A stretch of 64,000 bases of DNA, from contig NZ_CP162101.1 in assembly GCF_040869035.1 (NCBI RefSeq), forward strand, positions 806,001 to 870,000, written 5' to 3'. The notes under the pieces are model-generated. The model did not search any database and had not been told where the DNA came from. It saw only the letters and a program-made list of their open reading frames with translations. The position numbers and the translations under genes are program-made. The stretch is from Vibrio sp. NTOU-M3. GTDB taxonomy: Bacteria > Pseudomonadota > Gammaproteobacteria > Enterobacterales > Vibrionaceae. Below, piece by piece: positions 53,658-63,640 of this stretch (the stretch's first letter is position 1; every line of letters begins with the position of its first letter).

Positions 53658-55418
53658 CTAAAACGTATTGAGTACTACCTGATTGCGGCCCAACCCTTTT
53701 GCTTGAAAGAGCGCCTTATCTGCCCGGCCGATAGTGGCATGCTGACTCTCTTCAGCTGATGTAATCCCGATGCTGATGGTGAATTTTACTTCTTCATTCT
53801 CGTGTTCAATGATCGCTTTCTCTGCCAAGTGGCGCAGCATCTCACACTGTTCATAGGCATCGTTTTCATCATTCGCATGAAATAACACACAGAACTCCTC
53901 GCCGCCGTAGCGAGCCAAACTCAGTGCGCCTGGTTTGGTGAAACATTTCTGCATCAGATCAGCAGTATGTAGGATCACGTGATCACCGCACTGATGACCA
54001 TGGTTGTCATTAATGCGTTTAAAGTGGTCAATATCAATCAGAGCAAAATAGACTTGCTCAGTATGCAAATGTTGTTCAAGCACATCACGTATTGTCAGCT
54101 TATTATCGAGATGAGTCATGACGTCTTTGGAGCGAAGCTGCTTATGAAGCAAAAGGTTCGATAAGGCCACTTCGGAATAGTTACGAACCATAGTTAAAAT
54201 GCTTCGGTAGGTCGGGAATATCGCCTTCATGTAGAGCACGGCGATCAATCGGTCATTATCGAATAATGGGATAGAGTAGTGGCGTCCCTTTACTTTTAAT
54301 GTTTTGGCCAGTGGGTCTGCATCCTGTTTGCCAAGGTAGTTAAAGCTGTGTGGTGTGAAGCGTTTGGCTAAGTCTGGGTTAGTCAGCACAACCTTGGTAT
54401 TACCGTGGTAGTCAACCGTGCTGAAGTGGCCATAATCCGCATCATAAAGACAAAACTGAATGCCATCATGATGGCAAAAACGGTCAAGAATTGTTTTTAA
54501 ATGAAGTTTAAAATCCGCAACGTTCTCTTTTTGGTTCAACATAACTAAGGACAAGTTGAGTTGATAAGTAAGGTAGTTAAACACCACCGCAAGGAACAAT
54601 AGAGACGCAATCACAATGGCAGTCAATGAAAACTGATAAGACGTTGCGAGAATATCAGAGCGATCCGTACCAGAAATAAATACCCAGTTAAGCTGATTGT
54701 CTGCATCAAAAGCTGAAATCTTGAACTGATCTTTGTAATAGTACTCTTGGGTACCAAATTTACGACCTGAATCAACCAGTTCGCTGATCCCGCCATGGTA
54801 ACTGATGGAAGGTGTCCCGATTCGTTCAGGATTTGGGTGGAATACCAAACGTCCCGTGGTTTTATCGACCACAAATACATATCCGTGATTGAGTGTTTTT
54901 AACCCTCGCATATTTTGTGTTGCGTGGAATAAGTCAAACTCAATCCATATTTGGTACATAGAATCTGGTGTATAGCGAACTGCAACCGCCCAATCTCCCG
55001 GTTGTTTTTCGTAAATAGAAGAGAGCTCTAATTTTGGCGAAAGCTTTGACAGAGAATTCCAGACTACAGCATTTAATGTATCGGAATTTAAGGGTTGGTT
55101 GGCCATCGACTGTATTTTTTGTTTTGTTTTGTCGAAATAGTAAATATCCGAATAAACCGAAGTGTGTTTGAGAAAGCGTTGTGCTGTCGTAACAAAATCG
55201 GAATAATTTTCACTTTCATCCAGCAAATAAAGCTTGCTGGCGGCAGCTTCAATTTGGGCAGAAATTAACTGTGAAGATGTTTTTAAGTTGGCGAAAGATT
55301 GCTGATACGCATTTTGTTCTGAAGACTTAAATTGTTGGTAAGCGAGATATACCATTCCGACAACAAGCAATATCAAATATGGCTTAAGAATGCGGAGTAG
55401 TATTTTAGGTAATGCCAT
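53658..55418 (-). CDS. Cache-GGDEF diguanylate cyclase
   Basis: Membrane-bound c-di-GMP synthase, 586 aa. TM1 (~10-27), a periplasmic dCache-type sensor (~45-265; WAVAVRYTPDSMYQIWIEFD, GYVFVVDKTTGRLVFHPNPE), TM2 (~275-295), a GAF-like middle region (~310-425), then a GGDEF domain with active site RYGGEEF. The RxxD inhibitory site is absent: the corresponding positions read P..L. ATG at 55418 was chosen over a TTG four codons upstream; neither has a clear ribosome site. Cache domains of this kind often bind amino acids or carboxylates; the ligand here is unknown. Confidence 0.9.
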   Translation of the reverse strand: MALPKILLRILKPYLILLVVGMVYLAYQQFKSSEQNAYQQSFANLKTSSQLISAQIEAAASKLYLLDESENYSDFVTTAQRFLKHTSVYSDIYYFDKTKQKIQSMANQPLNSDTLNAVVWNSLSKLSPKLELSSIYEKQPGDWAVAVRYTPDSMYQIWIEFDLFHATQNMRGLKTLNHGYVFVVDKTTGRLVFHPNPERIGTPSISYHGGISELVDSGRKFGTQEYYYKDQFKISAFDADNQLNWVFISGTDRSDILATSYQFSLTAIVIASLLFLAVVFNYLTYQLNLSLVMLNQKENVADFKLHLKTILDRFCHHDGIQFCLYDADYGHFSTVDYHGNTKVVLTNPDLAKRFTPHSFNYLGKQDADPLAKTLKVKGRHYSIPLFDNDRLIAVLYMKAIFPTYRSILTMVRNYSEVALSNLLLHKQLRSKDVMTHLDNKLTIRDVLEQHLHTEQVYFALIDIDHFKRINDNHGHQCGDHVILHTADLMQKCFTKPGALSLARYGGEEFCVLFHANDENDAYEQCEMLRHLAEKAIIEHENEEVKFTISIGITSAEESQHATIGRADKALFQAKGLGRNQVVLNTF

Positions 55419-55779
55419 GATTAGAGCCAACTGTATGATTTATAGTAGTTGGTCGCGTATCTTAAACTTGTTCGTCATGCACATCAAATTATATTAGTCC
55501 AGAGTTAATAATACATAAAATTAACAAATTGGACTCTAGGTCTATATTTGGGCAGGAAAAACCAAACTATTACCACTATTATTGCGATGGGCTGCAAATT
55601 TATATTCTGTGCTTATGTCGTTCGAGCTATAAATTAGTCTTTTGTATAGCAAATATTAATTGATATTATTGATAAATGAGCTTGATTGACTATTAAATCG
55701 CCATTTTTCGTCTCAATAGTGACAATTTACAGTTCAGCCAGATGTTTAATTTGAGGTTTGTGTCGAATTAACAAAATTA
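55419..55779. other. AT-rich intergenic region
   Basis: No gene and no clear signal seen. It presumably holds the promoter of the Cache-GGDEF gene. Confidence 0.4.
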
Positions 55780-56118
55780 GTGGATGCACACAAGCAGAAG
55801 TATTCTATAACTAACATATTGTCTTTCATTAAATTTATAGAATGCCTTATGCAATTTTGTATATTAAATACCCACTGTGATTGTTGTGAAAAGAAACATA
55901 AAGTCTACATGGACGGACATTGTTTCATCGTTGATAAGCGTTATCAGTTCTTATGTCACTATACTGGCAAGATAACAACATTTCGTTGTGGAGAAACGGA
56001 AGATAGGATGAAAGGAATCATCACTATTACTGAACCCCGAGAGTGGTGGCCTGTTGGCGTTCCTACGTCAAAAGCGATTTTGTACAAGGATGATAAAGAG
56101 GTTCAGTATACTGTCTGA
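55780..56118 (+). CDS. Cysteine-rich hypothetical protein
   Basis: 112-aa open frame starting with GTG. It has seven cysteines, mostly clustered: CILNTHCDCCEKKH, DGHCFIV, YQFLCHY and FRCGE, with several histidines, which suggests a zinc-binding or disulphide-rich fold. The C-terminal part (KGIITITEPREWWPVGVPTSKAIL) is unremarkable. No ribosome site is visible; ATG codons at 55849 or further in are alternative starts. A perfect hairpin follows 18 bp after the stop. AT-rich composition and lack of a known family suggest accessory DNA. Existence of the gene is moderately supported only. Confidence 0.4.
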   Translation: MDAHKQKYSITNILSFIKFIECLMQFCILNTHCDCCEKKHKVYMDGHCFIVDKRYQFLCHYTGKITTFRCGETEDRMKGIITITEPREWWPVGVPTSKAILYKDDKEVQYTV

Positions 56119-56615
56119 GCATCATTAATTGGAGAGCCAGTATCGTTTGATACTGGCGAAATCCTACGCGTTCCCATTTCCAAAATTAACCTCCGTAGAA
56201 TCTTTTAAACCCACCTAAAACTGTAAATTCATTACAGTCTATCCTTTTTGTAAATAATGTTTTTCGATGGAATTATAGTGACTTGATTATATTTTTTATC
56301 AAGATGATATGTTGATGGAATTAATTAATTTAGAGCAATTAGTCTGCAAGTTAATTAACTATTATTAATTTGAATTACAGTCACAAAACACAATCGATAT
56401 ATAGTAATTAATAATTAAAAAATAAAAACAATCATTATTTCTAAGATTTAACAAGTAATTGATTTTTATGTAATTTTTTGCGTTCCTCTCTAATTTGGTA
56501 TTTTTCTGAGTTATTATTTGTCCCTGTATTATTTTTGTCGTGGATTTTTTTTAATATTTTCGACATGTTAGTTTTTTGTCGGCTAAATGGGAAATAAATA
56601 ACAGATGAGATAAAA
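56119..56615. other. AT-rich intergenic region upstream of the multidomain cytochrome gene
   Basis: No gene of credible quality; the minus-strand frame across 56441-56755 runs into the start of the large gene and has no ribosome site. A hairpin GCCAGTATC, loop GTTT, GATACTGGC lies at 56136-56157. The rest (56220-56600) is very AT-rich and probably contains the promoter of the large gene. Confidence 0.45.
56136..56157 (+). repeat. Perfect 9-bp hairpin after the cysteine-rich frame
   Basis: GCCAGTATC-GTTT-GATACTGGC. It lacks a T-run, so termination would be weak. Confidence 0.5.
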
Positions 56616-59600
56616 ATGAAAAAAATACCTATTTCAGTATCCATGATGGTACTTGCAGCTGGTAGTTCTTTTAGCGCGTCGGCTGAGGTTATGATTGTTT
56701 CAGGAGTTAAGGGGGATTTAATTCCACCCAACCTCCTTTCTAGACACTGGAACAATTATAAAATCGTATTAACAAACACTTCTGACACTACTTTAGAACT
56801 TCATGATCAAACTTTTAGTTTCACAACTCCTATCGCTCTGACGGCGGCACCATGGGGTTTAGGCATTGGCTCACTACAGCTTGAACCGACTACGTCAGAA
56901 GGTGAAGGTTATCGAAATAATTTTCTGTTTAAAGCGTTTGATGGCGTATCAATGGTGTTGCAGCCGGGCGCTGCTATCACAATGGAGTTTGGTTACGGTC
57001 AATCGCTGGATGAGCAGCTTGTTGAATCTTCATTCCGCCTATTTGGTGAAGGAGGAGGTAACATAAGTAACGCTCCTTCAGTGACATTGCTCAAGCCCGA
57101 AACGGATCTGACGATTGTTTCTGGTGAGCCATTATTATTACAAGCCAATGCTGATGATGTTGACGGCGATCTCCAAGGTGTGAAGTTTTTTGCCAATGAT
57201 CACTTGCTTGTGGATGACCAAAATGAACCCTACGAGCTGTCTGTTTCCTCACTAGAAGTCGGTACTCATTCTGTTTATGTCAAAGCCTATGACGCTGATG
57301 GCAATACGACTCAAAGTGCGGTGAGAAAAATTACGGTGGAAGCTGACAAAGGTAGCGTGCCAGAAGTTGCGCTAACGGCTCCGACCGGAAATGTTGAGAT
57401 TGAACTGGGTGATTCAGTTCTGATTGCCGCGAACGCTATCGATGTTGATGGTGATTTAAAAGCTGTCGAGCTTTATGTTGATGGCTATAAAATGCAGACC
57501 ATCAACCAAGCACCTTACCAATTTCAATTTACACCAATTAATGAGGGCGTTTTTGCCATTCACGTGGTAGCGGTTGATGCTGCTGGAAACCAAGCGTCTT
57601 CAACTTCGTATTCTATCAAGGTGGCTAAACCTAGTGTGGAATCAATCCCACCAGTTGTATCACTACAATCTCCTGCTGGAAACATCGTCACGTTAGTTAA
57701 TGAGCAAATCCCACTTATCGCTCAGGCTTCAGATGCCGACGGTGATTTAAAATCAGTCCGATTTTTTGCTAATGGAGCGCTAATTGCTGAAATGACTCAG
57801 CCGCCTTATGCGACCTCCATGACGGCTAAGGAAGGAGAAACCGCTGTCTATGTTGAAGCGGAAGATTATGCGGGTAACGTGACTCGTTCAGGGAGCATTT
57901 CTGTCGTAGCCAACACCTTGTCCGAAGGAACCGGTAGCGGTGAAGGTGGAGCATGTGATGTGCCTCAGTATGTTAATGGAACCGCATATGTAGTGGGTGA
58001 CAAAGTACAAAATAACGGTTCGATTTACGTATGTAAGCAATTTGGTTGGTGTGGCCAAGCACCATATGAACCGGGTGTTAATTGGCAAGGTGCCGAATTT
58101 TGGAAAGATGCATGGATGCTTGAAGGCGCTTGTGACGCAAAAGCGAATAACGCGCCTACTATTGCGCTAACGGCTCCAGAAGTCACAGACAGTGCTCCTT
58201 TCCATATTACAGCTGCAACCAATGATGACGATGGCAGTGTTGTTGGCGTAGACTATTACATTTCTGGTGCACTATACCGTTCAGTGACAACACCACCTTT
58301 TACACTTGAGCATGAAGGGTTAGTTCAAGGTGAGTATGCCATTTTTGCCGTTGCGACCGATGATCTAGGTGCTCAAACACGCTCAGAAACGCTGACTTTG
58401 AATGTCGCAGCTGGCTTTGAAGGCAATCGCCTGACACTGACCTTCCCAGCATTTGAGCATAAAGATCTATTAGACCCACCAGCAGAGCTGCAAAATCAGG
58501 TTTTGACGGGTTCGTTATATTGTCCGGAGGACGGCAGTCGAACGCCAGTTCAGGGCTCTTGGGGAGAAACGGTTCACCTTGATGGATTGAGTGAGTGCCA
58601 ATATCAATTGAACTTGGATGGTTTCAGTGGTTATGTTGCTCGCTTTTCACCGTGGGTGATCGATTTTAGTAAGACAGAAGAGCGTCAAATTGCAATTGAT
58701 GCTTTGTATCGTGCTCCTATTGACACTGACGCCCTGTTTCCGCTTGGAGGAGTTCAGGTTGAAACTTACCTAGAAGGTATTTATCAACCGCGCTCAATGG
58801 CAATGGGCGACAACATGCTGTTTGTTGGGTCCTCTTCAATCATGCTTGATAATGAGCCTTTGAGTGGCACGGTTTACGCTGTTGAGTTGGATCCTCAAAC
58901 CAAGAAACCAGTGGGCACTTATATTGTTGCCGAAGGCGAAGAACCTCATGGCGTTGCCTATAGGGATGGAACACTTTATTACAGTACGGTTGGCGCTTTA
59001 TATAAAATTGAAAATATAAAAGAGAGCTTTAAGAATCGTCCTAAGGCTGAAAAGATCTTCACTTATCCTGCTGATGGTGAAAAAACACCAATTCCTAGCG
59101 AGCAATGGTGGACGCGGATGCAGCACCAGAAGCACCCACTGAAATTTAACACGGCTGATCCAACCGATAAGAAGCTTTATACCGCGGCAGGCCTTCCTTG
59201 TAATATTTGTACTACGCCGGAAGAGGAGCTCTACGGAACAATTTTCTCGATTGACCTAGAGACGGGCCAATATGACATCTTGGCCAATGGTATTCGAAAT
59301 GCCGTTGGTTTTGATTGGCACCCTAAAACGGGTGAAATCTGGTTTAGTGATAACAACCGTCAGCAATTTGATAACCCAGATGAAATTAACCACATTTCTA
59401 ATCCGGGTAACCAAAACTTTGGTGCGCCAATTTTCTTTGGTAAAGACACGCGAGGACTCACCGATGAAGAAATGGCGAATTGGGAAGACTTGTTGCTCGG
59501 TGGTGAAGGCAGTGTGGGTTATCCAATTATCCCGCCAAAAGCCATTTTGCCGCAAATTGATTATGACGTTGTAAAACCGACAGATTTTGCCGGTGCTGCT

Positions 59601-61532
59601 TTTGATATCTTCACGAACAGTGCACCGCTAGGGGTTAAGTTCTGGAATGCTTTTTCAAAATCTGACAACGTGCAGCATCTGGTGTATGCCACGCATGGTA
59701 ACAGCAAGCCGGAGCATCCGGGTTTAGAGCTTCGCATGGTGACCATTGAAAATGGCAACAAGATCATTCACGAGCGTCCATTGGTTACAGGCTGGATGCG
59801 TGATCGCAATGCAGTGGAATCTTACGCATGTTTGACGGATGCTTGTATTGGCCGCCCCGTTGAATTCTTAGAAATGCCAGACGGTTCAATGTTGGTTTCA
59901 GATGATAAAGCCAGCGTGATTTACCGTGTTGCCTATGACGCAACACTAGCCAATATCAAGCAAGTTACATTTACGACGACAGAAGCGCCAGATGTGTCGG
60001 TTCAAGATGAAATGGTATCCGGTGCGTTGATCCATCCTAATGGCCATGAAAGCAAGTTCCATGTTGCATGGGGCGCGTCCGACATGATCATTGATGGGCT
60101 GAAGAACGGCACTTACAAAGTTCGCCTGAATGATATTGGGGACTATATCCCAGAGCAGCGTAACTCGGATATTGTCATTTCAGATGCCGCGCCTAAGGCG
60201 ACGGTTGCGCTGAAATACATTGATAAACCCGTCGATCTTCAAGGCACAGTTTCATTTACAGCACCAAGTAAACCAACGGGTGCAACGGAGTCAGGACTGT
60301 TGCTGACAATTGTTAATCAGGCTGATCACACATCCATTGAACGTCAAGTGGCATGGGGTGAAACGTTAGAAGCGCAGCTAGGCTATGGTTCTTACGAAAT
60401 TCTATACCCATACCTTAAAGGCTTTTATCCAAGCCCACTGAAAGAAAACATCAATATTAACGAGTCCAGTTTAGAGCATAACTTGAACGTTTCTTATGTT
60501 GGGTATAGCTCTGGTGCCGATTTGATGAAGCAAAACTGTACCGCTTGCCACTCAACCGATTTCTTTGATAACGCCAATAAAGCCAACACTTGGCAGAACG
60601 CCGGTTATGAGGCTCTGATCAACAAGATCATGTCGATGCCAGTTGCCGGTCATTGCGATCGCCAATGTGCAGAGGAAATCGCAGATTACCTGTTTGATGA
60701 AGTGTGGGACGAGTATTTGAACGTCGGTGATTCATTTGGCTCACGTCAAGTACGACTCTTGAGCTCTTTGGAGTACGCCAACAGTATCAAAGACCTATTT
60801 GGCCTTGATATCGACAAGAATAAGCTCCCTAAAGACAAATACAGCCGTGAATTCAAGTTTGCAGGGCAATCAAGCCTAGGGGTGGTTCTCACGGAAGATA
60901 TGAAGAAATACCACGCAATGGCCGTAGACATTTCCCAGCGTATTGATGAAGACAAACTGGGTTACAGCAATGGCATTAATAAGGCGCAGTACATCAATGA
61001 GATGGGGCTTAAGGTCTACCGTCGTCCATTGACGGCCGATGAAGTCACTCGCTTTACTGGCTTTATTGATCAATATGGCGCTCGCGATATGTTGGCGGCA
61101 ATGCTGTTATCCCCTAACTTCCTGTATCGCTCTGAACTTGGTGAGCAAACCGCTGAAGCGAATGTGTATGAGCTGACACCGTATGAATTAGCAACGGCGC
61201 TGTCTTATAGCTTCTTAGGCACAACGCCTAGCTCATCTCTACTGGCAAAAGCAGAACGTGGCGAGTTAGCAACCAACGAACAAGTCGCTGCTGAAGTCGC
61301 TGCAATGATCCAGAGCCCACGGGGTATTCAGCGATTTACTGACTTCGTTGGTTACTACGTTCACACGCAAGTTCAAGAGTTGCCAGTGAAGCCGGGGCTA
61401 AGTAACGAACTGGTTGAACGCTATGGCTCAGGAGCAAGCGGAGTTTATTCGTTACTTCTTAACAGAAGGAAAGGGCACAGTTCAAGAGCTGTTCAATGCA
61501 AACTTCACCTTTGTGAATGGTGCTCTGGCTAA
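56616..61532 (+). CDS. Giant exported Ig/CBM/propeller/cytochrome c/DUF1587-1595-1592 protein (5' part, frameshifted)
   Basis: 1638-aa frame. Order: signal peptide (1-24, ending ASA); beta-sandwich (~25-145); three Ig-like repeats (~150-440) sharing DVDGDLK or DADGDLK; CBM5/12-like chitin-binding module (447-506, cysteine-bounded); a fourth Ig-like repeat (~515-605); a sorbosone-dehydrogenase-type propeller (~713-1109; GIRNAVGFDWHPKTGEIWFSD, RPVEFLEMPDGSMLVSD); haem motif CTACH (1308-1312); DUF1587 (~1378, RLLSSLEYANSIKDLFGLD); DUF1595 (~1459, LKVYRRPLTADEV); start of DUF1592 (~1498). The last ~35 residues are out of frame; DUF1592 resumes in the overlapping frame at 61414. Probably a periplasmic or surface redox enzyme acting on polysaccharide; function unproven. 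Confidence 0.82.
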   Translation: MKKIPISVSMMVLAAGSSFSASAEVMIVSGVKGDLIPPNLLSRHWNNYKIVLTNTSDTTLELHDQTFSFTTPIALTAAPWGLGIGSLQLEPTTSEGEGYRNNFLFKAFDGVSMVLQPGAAITMEFGYGQSLDEQLVESSFRLFGEGGGNISNAPSVTLLKPETDLTIVSGEPLLLQANADDVDGDLQGVKFFANDHLLVDDQNEPYELSVSSLEVGTHSVYVKAYDADGNTTQSAVRKITVEADKGSVPEVALTAPTGNVEIELGDSVLIAANAIDVDGDLKAVELYVDGYKMQTINQAPYQFQFTPINEGVFAIHVVAVDAAGNQASSTSYSIKVAKPSVESIPPVVSLQSPAGNIVTLVNEQIPLIAQASDADGDLKSVRFFANGALIAEMTQPPYATSMTAKEGETAVYVEAEDYAGNVTRSGSISVVANTLSEGTGSGEGGACDVPQYVNGTAYVVGDKVQNNGSIYVCKQFGWCGQAPYEPGVNWQGAEFWKDAWMLEGACDAKANNAPTIALTAPEVTDSAPFHITAATNDDDGSVVGVDYYISGALYRSVTTPPFTLEHEGLVQGEYAIFAVATDDLGAQTRSETLTLNVAAGFEGNRLTLTFPAFEHKDLLDPPAELQNQVLTGSLYCPEDGSRTPVQGSWGETVHLDGLSECQYQLNLDGFSGYVARFSPWVIDFSKTEERQIAIDALYRAPIDTDALFPLGGVQVETYLEGIYQPRSMAMGDNMLFVGSSSIMLDNEPLSGTVYAVELDPQTKKPVGTYIVAEGEEPHGVAYRDGTLYYSTVGALYKIENIKESFKNRPKAEKIFTYPADGEKTPIPSEQWWTRMQHQKHPLKFNTADPTDKKLYTAAGLPCNICTTPEEELYGTIFSIDLETGQYDILANGIRNAVGFDWHPKTGEIWFSDNNRQQFDNPDEINHISNPGNQNFGAPIFFGKDTRGLTDEEMANWEDLLLGGEGSVGYPIIPPKAILPQIDYDVVKPTDFAGAAFDIFTNSAPLGVKFWNAFSKSDNVQHLVYATHGNSKPEHPGLELRMVTIENGNKIIHERPLVTGWMRDRNAVESYACLTDACIGRPVEFLEMPDGSMLVSDDKASVIYRVAYDATLANIKQVTFTTTEAPDVSVQDEMVSGALIHPNGHESKFHVAWGASDMIIDGLKNGTYKVRLNDIGDYIPEQRNSDIVISDAAPKATVALKYIDKPVDLQGTVSFTAPSKPTGATESGLLLTIVNQADHTSIERQVAWGETLEAQLGYGSYEILYPYLKGFYPSPLKENININESSLEHNLNVSYVGYSSGADLMKQNCTACHSTDFFDNANKANTWQNAGYEALINKIMSMPVAGHCDRQCAEEIADYLFDEVWDEYLNVGDSFGSRQVRLLSSLEYANSIKDLFGLDIDKNKLPKDKYSREFKFAGQSSLGVVLTEDMKKYHAMAVDISQRIDEDKLGYSNGINKAQYINEMGLKVYRRPLTADEVTRFTGFIDQYGARDMLAAMLLSPNFLYRSELGEQTAEANVYELTPYELATALSYSFLGTTPSSSLLAKAERGELATNEQVAAEVAAMIQSPRGIQRFTDFVGYYVHTQVQELPVKPGLSNELVERYGSGASGVYSLLLNRRKGHSSRAVQCKLHLCEWCSG

Positions 61533-62217
61533 CCACTACGGCATTGGCGGAGTCAGTGGCGATGAGTTCCAAAAGATTACCGTCACAAATGGTCAACGAG
61601 GTGGTTTGTTGCACCAAGGCCTGACACAGGTAGTGAACTCAGATTACGCTGCGACGTCACTCGTTAAACGAGGTTTGATGATCAGACAAAACCTGTTATG
61701 TCGTACCATTGGTGTGCCAGTTGATGTGGATCCTGATTCAATTGAATTGCCACATACTCCAATTACAACCCGGGAGCGCTGGGACACCATTAACGGTGAG
61801 TTTGCGTCAGCAGGTCAATGTTGGGAGTGTCACCAGTTCATGAATGACACGGGTGCTTCACTTGAGAACTACGACCAAACAGGTAAATGGAGAACAGAAG
61901 AACCTGCGTTTAATGAGCCTTCAGTCATGCTGCCGATTGATGCCTCTGGTCCTTTAACGGATAACACCGGAATGCATACCATGTTGGAGTTCAATAACGC
62001 GCGTGATATTTCCGCCAACTTCCCAACCAATGTAACGGTTCTACAGTGTTTAGCCGATAGCTACTTCCGTTATGCCATGGGATATGAAGTGGACAGTTCA
62101 GCCATATCGAGTGTTCAAAACATGACCAAGGAGCTTGAAAACAGTGGCTCTATTAAGGAGATGTTAGAGAAGCTTGCCACATCTCATATGTTCAAGTTTA
62201 AAAAGGAGAGTAACTGA
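61414..62217 (+). CDS. C-terminal part of the giant DUF1592 protein (DUF1592 end, DUF1588, DUF1585)
   Basis: 267-aa frame that begins inside the previous gene. It continues DUF1592 (NAMAQEQAEFIRYFLTEG), then DUF1588 (RGGLLHQGLTQVVNSDYAATSLVKRG, and CWECHQFMNDTGASLENYD with a CxxCH haem-type motif), then DUF1585 at the end (LADSYFRYAMGYE to MFKFKKESN). It has no ribosome site or signal of its own. Dropping one G near 61416 joins it to the upstream frame as NELVNAMAQEQAEF, giving one protein of ~1866 aa. Its TGA overlaps the ATG of the DUF1552 gene, so it is still part of the operon. Confidence 0.8.
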   Translation: MNAMAQEQAEFIRYFLTEGKGTVQELFNANFTFVNGALANHYGIGGVSGDEFQKITVTNGQRGGLLHQGLTQVVNSDYAATSLVKRGLMIRQNLLCRTIGVPVDVDPDSIELPHTPITTRERWDTINGEFASAGQCWECHQFMNDTGASLENYDQTGKWRTEEPAFNEPSVMLPIDASGPLTDNTGMHTMLEFNNARDISANFPTNVTVLQCLADSYFRYAMGYEVDSSAISSVQNMTKELENSGSIKEMLEKLATSHMFKFKKESN

Positions 62218-63578
62218 TGCCTTTTCTAAAAAGTCGTAGACGATTTCTTCAAGCTGCTGCTGGGGCGAGTGTGCTTGCTCCGCTTTCTTTACCTGGGTTG
62301 ACGAGAGTTGCGCAAGCCGCCACTACCGGACATGCGAAAACTAAAGTTGTGTTTTTTGTGGTACCGGATGGATTTGCGACCGATAGCTTCCATTCTGGCT
62401 TTAACCAAGGTCTCTGGTTTCCAAAAATGGAAACGCCGAATGCGGTAGATACGGGGGCATTTACACTCAATGAAGTCAGTCAGGAGCTTGCAGCCTATAA
62501 AAACCAGTCGCTGTATCTACAGGGTATGATTTTGGGGGAAGGTAATGCGGGTCATGGTGGTTGGGCAGAAGTACTGCGCGATCGCGCTAAATCTCAAACT
62601 TCCATCGATGTTTTACTTGGTCAGGTGATGTCGGGAACAGACCCGTCTCAACGAGCTATTTTTGCAGGGCCGCATGCTACAGACAGTGTGAATTGGTACG
62701 TCTCTTGGAACGGTGCCAATAAACGAGTCCCACAGGGCAATCCGAAGTTGCTGTTTGAGAATATTTTCGGTACGGCGTATAGCCGGACACAAACAAGAAC
62801 TACGGCGAACAATGGTGGAACACACTTGTTTGATCCGATTAATCAGGACATTCAAACCTTACGTTCCAAACTTTCAGGGCGAGAGCGACAGAAACTTGAT
62901 ACTCACCTCGACTCGATGGAACAAGTGATTTCAGACATGGAAAATACTATTCCAGTTACCGCAGAATGTCGTCCTGTGATGCCTGAGAACAATCCAATTA
63001 TGTCTCCGGATTTTCGTAATCAAGTTCAGGCAAGTCATCACCAAGTAGTTGCGACAGCATTAAGCTGTGGCATCTCGCGAGTGGCGACAGTGCAAGTCGG
63101 ACGTTCAGCAGACCAAGTGGTGATCAAAGACGCCAGTACCAATGCAAATCCCCATGACCTTGCTCACCGTTATAAGAGTGAAGCGGAATGGAAAGCCAGT
63201 CGTAAATGGTATGCACGCCAAGCTAAGTTATTTCTGGATGAATTGTCCCGACACGCCGATCCAGATGTGCCGTCTGACTCATTGCTGGATCATACATTAG
63301 TGGTGATCACCTCTGAAATGTCAGATGGAGCGCCGGAGCATCAATACAACATGCCTATGTTGATGGTCGGCGGGGCATCAGGTTTGCTCAATAATGGTAG
63401 TGGTCAGGGCCGGTACTACAACATTGCCCAACATGGTGACAGAAACCACTGGGCAGCAGGAAAACAAGTCGATATGCAGCGGATCTGGGCTACGGTGGCT
63501 CAAGCTGTGGGTGGTACGACTGTTCCATATGGAGGAAATATCAGTACAGTTCCTGGAATATTTAATAATATTACATAG
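62217..63578 (+). CDS. DUF1552-family exported protein
   Basis: 453-aa protein with a Tat-type signal (SRRRFLQAAAGASVLAPLSLPGL), implying export in folded form. The body shows the DUF1552 pattern: VVFFVVPDGFATDSFH near the start, SIDVLLGQV, LHDIA-like NPHDLAHRY and a late WATVAQAVGG. DUF1552 genes typically follow DUF1587/1592/1588/1585 genes in planctomycetes and proteobacteria, as here, where the start overlaps the upstream stop (TGATG). The pair is presumed to form one periplasmic system; no activity is established. Confidence 0.85.
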   Translation: MPFLKSRRRFLQAAAGASVLAPLSLPGLTRVAQAATTGHAKTKVVFFVVPDGFATDSFHSGFNQGLWFPKMETPNAVDTGAFTLNEVSQELAAYKNQSLYLQGMILGEGNAGHGGWAEVLRDRAKSQTSIDVLLGQVMSGTDPSQRAIFAGPHATDSVNWYVSWNGANKRVPQGNPKLLFENIFGTAYSRTQTRTTANNGGTHLFDPINQDIQTLRSKLSGRERQKLDTHLDSMEQVISDMENTIPVTAECRPVMPENNPIMSPDFRNQVQASHHQVVATALSCGISRVATVQVGRSADQVVIKDASTNANPHDLAHRYKSEAEWKASRKWYARQAKLFLDELSRHADPDVPSDSLLDHTLVVITSEMSDGAPEHQYNMPMLMVGGASGLLNNGSGQGRYYNIAQHGDRNHWAAGKQVDMQRIWATVAQAVGGTTVPYGGNISTVPGIFNNIT

Positions 63579-63640
63579 TCATTTAACTTTTATAAGTAAT
63601 AAGGAGGAAGGTTGCTTCCCCCTATATCAGGAATAACAGT

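Noticed and set aside
56441..56755. 104-aa minus-strand frame upstream of the giant gene
   Set aside because: It overlaps the signal-peptide region of a clear gene on the other strand and is dominated by AT-rich, low-complexity codons.
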